This document shows positions 26,239 to 35,200 of a DNA stretch of 64,000 bases, in pieces; the first letter of the stretch is position 1; every line of letters starts with the position of its first letter. A program made the position numbers and the translations under genes. The stretch spans positions 62,001-126,000 of the forward strand of contig CAKOXT010000002.1 in the NCBI GenBank assembly GCA_934130285.1. Reading direction: 5' to 3'. Below the pieces are notes generated by a model, which saw nothing but the letters and a program-made list of their open reading frames with translations, ran no database searches and had not been told where the DNA came from. Source of the stretch: an uncultured Clostridia bacterium. GTDB taxonomy: Bacteria; Bacillota; Clostridia; TANB77; CAG-508.

Positions 26239-26305
26239 AAACTGGAAAAAAATAGAAATATTTTAGCTAAAACTATTGAAAATTAATTTTATAAACTTTA
26301 TAATG

Positions 26306-26334
26306 GAATTGTAAATTTTTTACAATTCTTTTTT
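26306..26334 (+). terminator. Terminator after yigZ
   Basis: GAATTGTAAA/TTTTACAATTC stem followed by six T. Confidence 0.85.
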
Positions 26335-26461
26335 GCTTATTGAACATTATTGTAATAATAACAAATTTTAGAAAGAATTGGAAAGACAACAAAAGATAAA
26401 ATAGCGTTTTTGCTGTCTTTTAAAAGATTAAAAACAATATTTAATATGAAAGGAGAAAAAA

Positions 26462-27277
26462 GTGAAAGAAAAGATTACAGTTCTTATTGCAGATGATAAC
26501 ATGGAATTTGCAACTACTTTAAAGAAATATTTTGATCAAAAAGAAAATATGGAGGTTGTGGCTATTGCTAAAGATGGAAATGAGGCATTTGATAAAATAG
26601 TTGAATATGAACCAGATGTTGCATTATTAGATGTTATTATGCCACATTTAGATGGAATAGGAGTTTTAGAAAAAATTAATGAAACTAAATTAAATAAATA
26701 TCCTTTATGTGTGATGATATCTGCAGTTGGACAAGATAAAGTTACTAAACAGGCCATTAGTTTAGGTGCACAGTATTATGTAGTAAAGCCTTTCGATATT
26801 GAAGTATTAATTAAAAGAATAGAAGAACTAAAGAATTATCAAGTACCAGAGAAAAATACAAATTTTATTGTTAGAGAAGCTAAATCGGATTATATTCAAA
26901 TACCTAAAATGGAAAGAAAAGAAGATAATTTGGAGGCATTAGTTACAAATATTATTCATGAAGTGGGTGTTCCTGCTCATATAAAAGGTTATCAATATTT
27001 AAGAGAAGCTATTATGATGGTAGTTGATAATATTGATATGATAAATCAAATTACTAAGCAATTATATCCTGAAATAGCTCACAAATATAAAACAACTTCT
27101 AGTAGAGTTGAGAGAGCTATTAGACATGCTATTGAAGTTGCATGGAGTAGAGGGAAAATCGAAGCAACAGAGAGCATTTTTGGTTATACTGTTAATGCCA
27201 ATAAAGGTAAACCTACAAATTCAGAATTTATAGCGATGATTGCTGATAAGTTAAGATTAGAGATGAAGAGTGCATAG
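26462..27277 (+). CDS. spo0A: Sporulation master regulator Spo0A
   Basis: A 271-residue response regulator that controls entry into sporulation. The receiver domain (1-125) has Asp11-Asp12, the phosphoacceptor Asp57 in ALLDVIMPHLDGIG, Ser87 and Lys109 in YYVVKPFD. The C-terminal DNA-binding domain has HEVGVPAHIKGYQYLREAI and the recognition region KTTSSRVERAIRHAIEVAWS, both diagnostic of Spo0A. The start is GTG, with AAAGGAG upstream. spoIVB, the usual upstream neighbour, is absent; yigZ is there instead. Confidence 0.97.
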   Translation: MKEKITVLIADDNMEFATTLKKYFDQKENMEVVAIAKDGNEAFDKIVEYEPDVALLDVIMPHLDGIGVLEKINETKLNKYPLCVMISAVGQDKVTKQAISLGAQYYVVKPFDIEVLIKRIEELKNYQVPEKNTNFIVREAKSDYIQIPKMERKEDNLEALVTNIIHEVGVPAHIKGYQYLREAIMMVVDNIDMINQITKQLYPEIAHKYKTTSSRVERAIRHAIEVAWSRGKIEATESIFGYTVNANKGKPTNSEFIAMIADKLRLEMKSA

Positions 27278-27300
27278 AGGGTTTAAATGATTTTTTAATG

Positions 27301-27346
27301 ATAAAAGTGAGGTAGTTTTTTAAACTATCTCACTTTTATTTTTTTG
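27301..27346 (+). terminator. Terminator after spo0A
   Basis: A long stem (AAAAGTGAGGTAGTTT with its complement, one G-T pair) followed by seven T. Confidence 0.92.
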
Positions 27347-27377
27347 TTTATATAAGGTAAAAATATAGTCAGTAGAC

Positions 27378-27406
27378 TTGAGTTTTGGTAAAAAATGTTA
27401 TATGAT
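27378..27406 (+). promoter_or_regulatory. Promoter of the candidate type I toxin mRNA
   Basis: TTGAGT, 17 nt, TATGAT. A transcript would begin near 27412-27414 and leave a 5' leader of about 105 nt before the toxin start. Confidence 0.7.
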
Positions 27407-27518
27407 ATTTGCCATAGGAAATGAGAATAAGCGGAGTGTGTTGCCACCTTTGACGTTTTGATGTTACATATTTCTTCCATGACTTTTGTTGTGAGACTGA
27501 TAGATGGGGGTGGTTAAT

Positions 27519-27635
27519 ATGGTAGAATCAACATTATTGAATATTACATACCTACTTTTCTTTGGATTAGTAGGAACAGTTATCATAATTGTTGCCTTGT
27601 TAATCATCATTTGTATTTTACTACATAGGCAATAA
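27519..27635 (+). CDS. Candidate type I toxin, 38-residue hydrophobic peptide
   Basis: MVESTLLNITYLLFFGLVGT starts the peptide, followed by an almost unbroken hydrophobic stretch and a HRQ end: one membrane helix with a polar N-terminus. GGGGGTGG lies just before the ATG; an in-frame ATG at 27504 inside that site would give 43 residues. The leader can hide the ribosome binding site (CCACC at 27444 pairs with GGTGG at 27509, and AACCAC at 27688 with GTGGTT at 27510). The mRNA 5' end (27414-27424 and 27440-27446) is complementary to its 3' end (27705-27715 and 27684-27690). Size, topology and layout recall TxpA, BsrG and Fst, but I see no clear sequence match. Confidence 0.7.
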   Translation: MVESTLLNITYLLFFGLVGTVIIIVALLIIICILLHRQ

Positions 27636-27713
27636 AAAATAAACCATTCTGCTTTTGACGGTGCGAATGGTTTATCATTACACTGGCAACCACTTTCGTG
27701 GTTTTCATTTCCT
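27634..27713 (-). ncRNA. Candidate antisense antitoxin RNA
   Basis: An RNA of about 80 nt read against the toxin mRNA 3' region, from the promoter at 27720-27748. It would contain the hairpin ACCACGAAAGTGGT and end at the stem AAACCATTC/GAATGGTTT followed by six T on the minus strand, just past the toxin stop codon. Its 5' end (ATAGGAAATGA) repeats the 5' end of the toxin mRNA, so both compete for the same 3' target. Ends are inferred from promoter and terminator positions. Confidence 0.65.
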
Positions 27714-27719
27714 ATATTT

Positions 27720-27748
27720 ATTATAGGAAGAAGTTATAGATTTGTCAA
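27720..27748 (-). promoter_or_regulatory. Perfect-consensus promoter of the antisense RNA
   Basis: On the minus strand TTGACA, 17 nt, TATAAT, an exact match to sigma-A consensus with ideal spacing and no gene start behind it. This strength is usual for antitoxin RNAs, which must be in excess. Confidence 0.85.
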
Positions 27749-27895
27749 TAAAAATAAACAAATTTTGGTATAAAAATATGTGCATTTACGGTACATATAC
27801 TTGATATAAATGATTTTTCACGAATATAAATGCATTTGCTTAATCTACTTACATAGTAACGCAAAAAAATGGCAAAAGCTAAACGAAATATAGGG

Positions 27896-27924
27896 TTGTA
27901 AAAAAATATTTTTACTTATATAAT
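27896..27924 (+). promoter_or_regulatory. Promoter of deoD
   Basis: TTGTAA, 17 nt, TATAAT, 35 nt before the deoD start. Confidence 0.7.
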
Positions 27925-27959
27925 ATTTTTGTATTATTAGATTATAAAGGAGAGTTAAT

Positions 27960-28682
27960 ATGACAGCACATAATGAAGCGAAAGAAAATGATATTGCAAA
28001 TGTGGTTATTATGCCAGGAGATCCGTTGAGAGCGCAATACATTGCTGAGAATTTTTTAGAAGATTATAAATTAGTTAATACTGTAAGAAATATTTTTGCA
28101 TATACAGGTTATTTTGAAGGAAAGAGAATTACTGTTATGGCTTCTGGAATGGGAATGCCAAGTATGGGAATTTATTGTTATGAATTATACAAATTTTATA
28201 ATGTTGAAACGATTATAAGAGTTGGTTCATGTGGAGTTTATGTTGATGGCATAGATTTACTTGATACTATTTTAGTAGATGGAAGCTATACTCTGGGTAA
28301 TTTTGCTTTAAATTATAATGATAGAGATGAACATTTTGTAAATGCTGATGCAGAATTAAATAATTTGATTGAAGAGACTGCCAAAGAGAATTCAATTTTC
28401 ATAAGAAAAGAAAATATGGCTTGTACAGAGTGCTTTGATCCTTATATTGAAAATGTAGATGCAGTTTTGGAGAGGTTTCCTATGGATAAGCATATTGCAG
28501 GTGCAGAGATGGAATCATTTGCTTTATTTTACACTGCTAAAATGCTTGAAAAGAAGGCTGCATGTTTGCTTACAGTAGTGGATTCAATTAAGAAAAAGGC
28601 TTCTTTGCCTGCTGAAGATAGACAAAAATCTTTAAATGATATGATTAAATTAGCGTTAAAAACAGCATTAAAGGTAAAATAA
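27960..28682 (+). CDS. deoD: Purine-nucleoside phosphorylase DeoD
   Basis: A 240-residue hexameric-type purine-nucleoside phosphorylase that splits purine (deoxy)nucleosides with phosphate in salvage. VVIMPGDPLRAQYIAENFL, then ASGMGMPSMGIYCYEL, IRVGSCGVY and the nucleoside-binding block AGAEMESFALFYTAK are conserved; the catalytic Asp is in VVDSIKKK. Length and start fit DeoD. It stands alone, with its own promoter; a promoter for the next gene lies just downstream. Confidence 0.95.
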   Translation: MTAHNEAKENDIANVVIMPGDPLRAQYIAENFLEDYKLVNTVRNIFAYTGYFEGKRITVMASGMGMPSMGIYCYELYKFYNVETIIRVGSCGVYVDGIDLLDTILVDGSYTLGNFALNYNDRDEHFVNADAELNNLIEETAKENSIFIRKENMACTECFDPYIENVDAVLERFPMDKHIAGAEMESFALFYTAKMLEKKAACLLTVVDSIKKKASLPAEDRQKSLNDMIKLALKTALKVK

Positions 28683-28704
28683 ATGTAAAAAGTTGACATA
28701 AGTG

Positions 28705-28733
28705 TTGAAAAATGCGAGAAAATATGCTAAAAT
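28705..28733 (+). promoter_or_regulatory. Promoter of the first coiled-coil gene
   Basis: TTGAAA, 17 nt, TAAAAT, followed by a leader of about 100 nt. A second -35-like TTGACA is 15 nt upstream at 28692. Confidence 0.55.
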
Positions 28734-28834
28734 TAATGCTGAAATGTGCGTAAAATGGAACAAAATGATAAATAAATAAAAAATTGAAATATGGTTAATG
28801 AAAAATCTGTGTTTTAATTTTGAAAGGTGGAAAA

Positions 28835-30736
28835 ATGGAAGAAGTTAAAAAGAGAATTGAAGCTTATAAAAGCGGTTCTACACCAGAAATTGAAGCTAAA
28901 ATTGAAAAATTAAGAGATGATATTATAGCTATTTTGGATGAACATGGTTTGAAAGATGCTAATGGTCAAGCTAGAGTTGTTGAAGGACAAGGACAGTTAG
29001 TAGAAAGTGAATATCAAGCTCAAGTAGATGCTATGAGAAAAGAACTAAGAGAACTAGCAGCTACAAGACAAAGTGAAATGAGTCAAAAGGGTAAAGATGT
29101 AATGCCTGTTTTGGAAGAACTTGATAAAATTGAAGATTCTAAAATAGATACAGAAGTTGTTAGTAAATTAGAAAGTACGAAGAAGAAATTAAGTGAAGTT
29201 AGGCATAATGATATAAGAAGACAATTATTAGATAATCGAAAAAGACAAAGTGAGATTAGAGCTAGAAGAGATGAAATTAATTCATTAATTGCTGGCTTAG
29301 AGCCAGGAAGAGAAGCTGAAAGATTGTCTGAATTGTTAGAAGAAAGAGAAAATCTTGATGCTGAATTTGGTCAACTTAATTTAAGAGAGCAGCAATGGAT
29401 GGCAATAGATCCAACAAGAGGAATGTCAGATGATGAATTAGCAGCAGCTATGAAAGATAAACCAGAAACTGATCTTGCAGTTATTGAATTTAATCGTAGA
29501 AAAGCTCAAATTAGAGAGGAAGCAAGATTAGGAAATATAATAGATGAATTATCATCTTTACAAAAAGAAAGAGAAGAAAGCAAAGAAATTAAACCAGAAA
29601 AGACGACTGAAAGTACTGGGAAATCAGAAGAACCTCAAACACCGGAAAAAACTGAGACTGAAGAACCAGAGAAAATTGATACTCCAAAAACAGAATCTGA
29701 ACCAGTTCAAAAGGACGAAACTGAAAAATCAGATCTTGAAAAGAGAGTGGAAGCATTAGAGAAAAAGGTTGCTGAATTAGAAAAAATAATAGCTGCTAAT
29801 AAGGATGCTAATATAGTAAATGCTGAGTTAATAAAAGAAAGAGATGCTTTAAAAGCTGAAATTGAAAAATTAACAAAGAAAAAGTCAGAGCCTGAAAAAA
29901 CAGAAGAAAAGCCAGAAGAAAAAACTGAAGGTAAAGATGATGGTGAGAATAAAGATGATCCAAAGAAAGATGATGAAAAAGATAGTGAAGAAGATAAAGA
30001 GGATGAAGTTCAAGCAGGATTTAAAATAGGACCTTTAAAAAGATTTTTCTTAAAGATTGTACAATTTTTAAAAGGTAGATGTAAAGAAGGCGGAAGAGTT
30101 CATAATTTGTTTTCTAAAGCTGAAGGAGCTTTAATTGGAAGTGGAGCAAAAGTTGCATTGAGTGCAGCTGAAAAAGAAGCAGAGAAAGTTGCTGAAAAAG
30201 AAAGCGAAAAACCTGAAAAAACGGAAGAGAAGATTGATGAAGAAAAAATGATAGAAGAAATTGCAATAGATGGAATGGAATGGATAAAGGAAAATGATGA
30301 GAGAATTTTTTCTACAGATCATCAATGGTATATGGATCTTTATCAAAAAACATATACAGACTTCTTAAATGAATTTGGTGATGGTAAAAAACCAGCTAAA
30401 GAAGGAATAAATAAAGCTGTAGAAATGGCTGATGAATTAGAACTTCCAAAGACAAGTGAAAATTCAGGCAAACTTGGAAGAGTAAATGATCTTTTATTCT
30501 TTAGAGTTACAAAAGGTGTTATTGAAAAAGCAAAGAGTGTTAAAGGAATCAGTTTAACAGAAAAAGATGGAAAAGCAAAGAGCTTTGGAGATATATGGGA
30601 AGCTTATAATAAATATGATTTAGATAAGAGATTGGCTAATGAAGGAAAGAAGGCTGCTGAGGCTGCACGAGCTGCTAAAGGAAAAAGTAAAGAAACTCCA
30701 GAAGCTGAAACATCTGATAAAGGAGAAACTAGATAG
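28835..30736 (+). CDS. Large coiled-coil protein, paralogue 1 (unknown)
   Basis: I do not recognise this 633-residue protein. Residues 1-205 are charged helices (AYKSGSTPEIEAKIEKLRDD; NSLIAGLEPGREAERLSELL), and residues 206-385 are Glu/Lys/Pro low complexity with a coiled coil (LEKRVEALEKKVAELEKII). A short basic-hydrophobic patch follows (GPLKRFFLKIVQFLKGRCK), then a more ordered C-terminus with MEWIKENDERIFSTDHQWYM and LGRVNDLLFFRVTKGVIEKA. There is no signal peptide or clear membrane helix. Residues 1-205 align with residues about 153-362 of the 1183-residue protein at 32245-35796. ATG 28835 is preferred because AAAGGTGG lies upstream. trmFO begins 8 nt after the stop. Confidence 0.85.
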   Translation: MEEVKKRIEAYKSGSTPEIEAKIEKLRDDIIAILDEHGLKDANGQARVVEGQGQLVESEYQAQVDAMRKELRELAATRQSEMSQKGKDVMPVLEELDKIEDSKIDTEVVSKLESTKKKLSEVRHNDIRRQLLDNRKRQSEIRARRDEINSLIAGLEPGREAERLSELLEERENLDAEFGQLNLREQQWMAIDPTRGMSDDELAAAMKDKPETDLAVIEFNRRKAQIREEARLGNIIDELSSLQKEREESKEIKPEKTTESTGKSEEPQTPEKTETEEPEKIDTPKTESEPVQKDETEKSDLEKRVEALEKKVAELEKIIAANKDANIVNAELIKERDALKAEIEKLTKKKSEPEKTEEKPEEKTEGKDDGENKDDPKKDDEKDSEEDKEDEVQAGFKIGPLKRFFLKIVQFLKGRCKEGGRVHNLFSKAEGALIGSGAKVALSAAEKEAEKVAEKESEKPEKTEEKIDEEKMIEEIAIDGMEWIKENDERIFSTDHQWYMDLYQKTYTDFLNEFGDGKKPAKEGINKAVEMADELELPKTSENSGKLGRVNDLLFFRVTKGVIEKAKSVKGISLTEKDGKAKSFGDIWEAYNKYDLDKRLANEGKKAAEAARAAKGKSKETPEAETSDKGETR

Positions 30737-30744
30737 TAATAGAT

Positions 30745-32094
30745 ATGATAGATTATATTAATGTAATAGGAGGCGGTCTTGCAGGATGCGAGGCTGCCTA
30801 TCAAATTTCCAAAAGAGGAATAAAAGTTAAATTATACGAGATGAAGCCAGTGAAATTTTCACCAGCTCATTCAAATGAAAATTTAGCAGAAATAGTGTGT
30901 AGCAATTCTTTTAAATCAAATTTGTTAACAAATGCATGTGGCTTATTAAAAGAAGAGTTAAGAAAATTAGATTCTTTGCTAATAAAAATTGCTGATGAAA
31001 CTAGTGTGCCGGCTGGACAAGCTTTGGCTGTTGATAGGGAAGAATTTTCTAGAAGAGTAACAGAATTTATTGAGAATGATAGTAATATAGAAATTATAAA
31101 GAAAGAAGTTACGGAAATTCCTACAGATGGAATTTCAATTATCGCAACTGGTCCTCTTACGTCTAATGATTTGTTTGATAAGATTTCAAATATTATTGAT
31201 AATAATGAGTTACATTTTTATGATGCAGCTGCACCAATAGTTCAAAAAGACTCTATTGATATGAATATTGCTTTTTATGGTGATAGATATTCTCAAGAAA
31301 AGAAAAAAGATGAGACTTTAGATGAGTGGAAAATTAGAACAGAGAATGAAGAAAAGAATTATATAAATTTGCCGATGAATAAAGAGGAATATGAGAATTT
31401 TTGGAATGAACTTGTAAGTGCTGATGTGGTTGAATTACATTCATTTGAAAAGCAAGAAATTTTTGAAGGATGTATGCCTGTAGAAGTGATGGCCAAAAGA
31501 GGTGTTGATACTCTTAGATTTGGACCATTGAAGCCTGTTGGATTTGATGATCCACGTACTGGAAGAAGGCCATATGCTATTGTTCAATTAAGGCAAGATA
31601 ATTTTGCAGCATCGTTATATAATATTGTTGGATTTCAAACTAATTTAAAATATGGTGAACAAAAAAGAGTGTTTTCTATGATTCCTGGTTTGATGAATGC
31701 TGAGTTTGTTAAATATGGTGTTATGCATAGAAATACTTTTATAAATTCTACAAAACTTTTAAATAATAATTATCAATTAAAAAATAATGAAAATATATTT
31801 TTTGCTGGACAGATAACTGGCGTAGAGGGATATGTGGAATCTATAGCATCAGGATTAATGGCTGGAATAAATGCTGTTAAATTTGCAAATAATGATAAGA
31901 AATTTGTATTGCCAAAGGAAACAATGATAGGAGCTTTAACAGAATATATTTCAACGGATAATGAGAAATTTCAACCAATGAATGCTAATTTTGGCATTTT
32001 ACCAGAATTACCAACTAGAGTTAGGGATAAGAAAGAAAGATATCAAATGTTAGCGGACAGATCATTAAAACTAATAATTACAGAAAAAATATAG
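30745..32094 (+). CDS. trmFO: Methylenetetrahydrofolate-tRNA (uracil-54) methyltransferase TrmFO
   Basis: A 449-residue FAD- and folate-dependent enzyme making 5-methyluridine 54 in the tRNA T-loop. INVIGGGLAGCEAAYQISKR binds FAD. NLAEIVCSNSFKSNLLTNAC carries the conserved Cys52, and EGCMPVEVMAKRGVDTLRFG has the second catalytic Cys; VEGYVESIASGLMAGINA is near the C-terminus. Length is normal. Usual neighbours (topA, xerC/codY) are absent, and it lies between two coiled-coil paralogues. No ribosome binding site lies close to the ATG, so translation is probably coupled to the gene before. Confidence 0.95.
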   Translation: MIDYINVIGGGLAGCEAAYQISKRGIKVKLYEMKPVKFSPAHSNENLAEIVCSNSFKSNLLTNACGLLKEELRKLDSLLIKIADETSVPAGQALAVDREEFSRRVTEFIENDSNIEIIKKEVTEIPTDGISIIATGPLTSNDLFDKISNIIDNNELHFYDAAAPIVQKDSIDMNIAFYGDRYSQEKKKDETLDEWKIRTENEEKNYINLPMNKEEYENFWNELVSADVVELHSFEKQEIFEGCMPVEVMAKRGVDTLRFGPLKPVGFDDPRTGRRPYAIVQLRQDNFAASLYNIVGFQTNLKYGEQKRVFSMIPGLMNAEFVKYGVMHRNTFINSTKLLNNNYQLKNNENIFFAGQITGVEGYVESIASGLMAGINAVKFANNDKKFVLPKETMIGALTEYISTDNEKFQPMNANFGILPELPTRVRDKKERYQMLADRSLKLIITEKI

Positions 32095-32098
32095 TGAA

Positions 32099-32128
32099 AA
32101 ATGCATACTTTAAAGTATGTATTTTTTT
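32099..32128 (+). terminator. Terminator after trmFO
   Basis: Palindrome TGCATACTTTAAAGTATGTA followed by seven T. Confidence 0.85.
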
Positions 32129-32181
32129 ATGCAAAAAATAATACAAAAATATAACAAATGTATTAACTTTGTGTAAAAATA

Positions 32182-32210
32182 TTGTTTATTTTTGTTGATT
32201 TATGTACTAT
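32182..32210 (+). promoter_or_regulatory. Promoter of the second coiled-coil gene
   Basis: TTGTTT, 17 nt, TACTAT, 34 nt before the start at 32245. The match is moderate, but the position after a terminator supports it. Confidence 0.5.
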
Positions 32211-32244
32211 TAAAGTAGATATTTTTATAAATGGGGGAAAAAAC

Positions 32245-35200
32245 ATGCCAGGTAGTAACAATAGAATGACAGAGGAACAATTTGAAAATGAACAAATGGA
32301 AAGCTTTAATAGAATCAGATCTAATATACAGGCTAGAATTGTAGAATTAGAAGGAGCTGTAGAAGGTTCAAATGAGTATGATGAGTTACAGCAATTAAGA
32401 AATGATTTAAGTGATTTGGAAAGTAATGTTCAATCATGGAGAACACTAAGAAATCAAATTGCTGAAAATAGGCAAGGTAGAAGTAGAACTCCACGAGGAA
32501 GAAATAATCCATCATATTTATTGAGAGATGTTAATTTAAGATTAGATGAATTGAGAAATAAGTATGAGGATGTTAGAACTGGTCCAACGCCGGAACCAGC
32601 GCCAGAACCAACACAAAAGCCAGAACCAGAGTCAGAACTAACACCAGAGCCAACACAGGACACTCCAAGTGTAGAGGAAATAGAAGCAATAAGAAAATCT
32701 GAAATTAGAGATAGAATTGATGCTTATGAACAGGGTTCAACTTATGAAAATGAAAAGCAAATTCGTGAATTAGGTGAACAAATACAAAAAATACTTGATG
32801 AGCATGGTATGACAGATGATAATGGTCAGGCTGTAGTCAGAGAAAATGAAGGACAATTAATTAATGAAAATTATCCAGAAGATGTAAGACGTGCTACTGA
32901 AATGAGAAATGAAATTAGAAATTTGGCTGCACAAAGATCTAATACTATTTCTCAACGTGGTGAAGATGTTTTGCCAGTTTTACGTGAGCTAGAATCTTTA
33001 GAGAATGTTCCAGGTTTAGATTTTGAGGCAATATATGCAAGTGAAGTTGATACTAGAATAGAAAATTATAGAGAAGATTTGGCTAGATTACATAGAAATG
33101 ATCCACGTCAACAGTTGCAGGATAACAGAAGAAGACAAAGAGAGATTGAATCACGTGTTAATGAAATAAATAGTCTTATAGGTGGATTAGAACCTGGTAG
33201 AGATGCTGTTAGATTAGAAAATTTACTTAATGAAAGATCAAGATTAGAAAGAGAATATGGAACACTTCGATTGAGAGAAGAACAATGGCTTAAACTTAAT
33301 CCAACAGTAGATATGACTGATGAAGAATTACTACAAGAAAATGATCGAAGACAAAGAATTGATGAAGTTAAAGCTAATAAAGAGAGATTAGAAAATGAAC
33401 TTCAAGCTGCTGAAATGGAAAGACAAGCGATTAGATCAAAATATCAAGATGGAATGACTCAAGATGAGGAAGAAAATGATCCAAGTGCTGAACTAGATGA
33501 ATTAGAACAGAGAATTAGTCAATTAAGAAGTGAAATAGAAAAGGCTGATGCAGAATTGGCTAATGATAATTCAGAATTCAAAGATATTCCACAAGAACTT
33601 ATAACTGATGCTTTAGATAGAAGAGCAAAACAAAATAGAGAACAAGAGAGATTAGAAAATATAATTGATGAATTGGAAGGCCTTCAAAGGGAAAGAGCAG
33701 TTATAAAAGATATTGAGAAAGAAAATGATCCAAAATACAAAGGAGGAGATACTCCAGGTCACGAAGGAGGAGACGGCTCAGAGCATGAAGGAGGAGACGA
33801 TCCAGAGCACGAAGGAGAAGACGGTCCAGAGCACGAAGGAGGAGATGGTCCAGAACACGAAGGAGAAGACGGTCCAGAGCACGAAGGAGGAGATGGTCCA
33901 GAGCACGAAGGAGGAGATGGTCCAGAGCACGAAGGAGGAGATGGTCCAGAGCACGAAGGAGGAGATGGTCCAGAACACGAAGGAGAAGATGATCAAAAGA
34001 AGTCACCTAGACATTGGGTAGAAATAATGGCTGAGACACAAACTCAGTCTTCTGGAAGTATAACAACTGCTTTCCATAAGGTTGGAAAAATTCAACCGTT
34101 TAGAATGGGACTTACAATTTGGATGGCACCTATGAAGCTAGCTATGAAAGGTGCGGGAAAATTATTTGGAGATGTACTAGGAAGAGCTGAAAGCAAAAAA
34201 CGTGAAATGGTTGAAAACGTTAGAGGTTTATCTGATGAGGAATTTGAGATATTAGTTAATGGATTAACTGAAACTAATATGAGACAATACAAAGTAAACG
34301 AAATATACTTAGATGCTGTTCAAGAAGTCTTAGAAGAAAGAGAAAATGCTAAAAAACAAGTTGCTATAAATGATGATAATGTTATTAAGTCTGCTTTAGC
34401 ACAAACTGAAGATAGAATGAAGGAAATTGATAAAGAATTACAGGATCCAGCTATTCTTCCTGATAGAAAACTTGAATTAGAATCAGAGAAAGCAAAATGT
34501 GCAATTACATATTCTGTATTGAATATTCAACATAATGCGGCTTACAATAGAGAAATGGAAGCTGATAAAAGAATGACTGATTTTGATAGAGGAAAAGTTG
34601 GCAAGAGTACAAGAAAGATGAATATTCAAGGATGGCTTGCTGGTTCATTTAATCCTGATAATAGAGAAGTGCATCAAGAGGAAGCAAAATATAGAAAAGA
34701 AGCGAGAGAAGCAGCAGATAGAGGAGATACTGTAGCTGTTGTAGAAGCTCAAAGAAAAATTGATGAAATACAAGAAGAGAATACTAATGTAATTCAATTT
34801 TTAGAGGGAACTAGATTTGAGTCTCGTGCAAGAATAAATAGAGGTAAACATACTGTTGAAGAGGTTCATTCAAGAGCAAATGATGCTGATCAAACTAAAG
34901 GTAGAGAGTTAATGGCTACTGCAATGGCTGCTGTTACATTTGCTAATATGTATAAAACATGGCAAGCAAATCAAGATATGCAACAACAAGTTGATGCTCA
35001 TTTAAATCAACACAATCAAGAGGTTAGAGATGTTAACGCACAAAATCAACAAGTTCAACAAAGTATAGATAATGCTAATGCACATAATTCACAATTAAGA
35101 CAAGATATTTCAGCAACCAAAAGCTCTGTGTCATCACAAGAGATAAATCAGGCAGGTATAGGTGAAATCCATAGGAATAATGCAGCAACATATTCTGTAA

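Noticed and set aside
27414..27715. The toxin locus as a MITE, since its ends are imperfect inverted repeats
   Set aside because: There is no target duplication, the interior has a good small gene, and both strands carry near-perfect promoters with a terminator. The inverted ends are better explained by mRNA 5'-3' pairing.
32182..32244. Longer N-terminus for the giant coiled-coil protein
   Set aside because: The extra residues overlap the promoter, have no ribosome binding site and are hydrophobic unlike the rest; GGGGGA before ATG 32245 decides the start.
33742..33981. CRISPR-like array
   Set aside because: Units are contiguous 24-bp copies with no unique spacers, lie inside a coding frame, and no cas genes are near.
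33701..34006. Open frames on both strands across the 24-bp repeat, encoding repetitive Leu/His-rich peptides
   Set aside because: They are by-products of an in-frame 24-bp tandem repeat: any frame without a stop in one unit stays open through all units. The only frame with a ribosome binding site and flanking homology is the giant coiled-coil protein.
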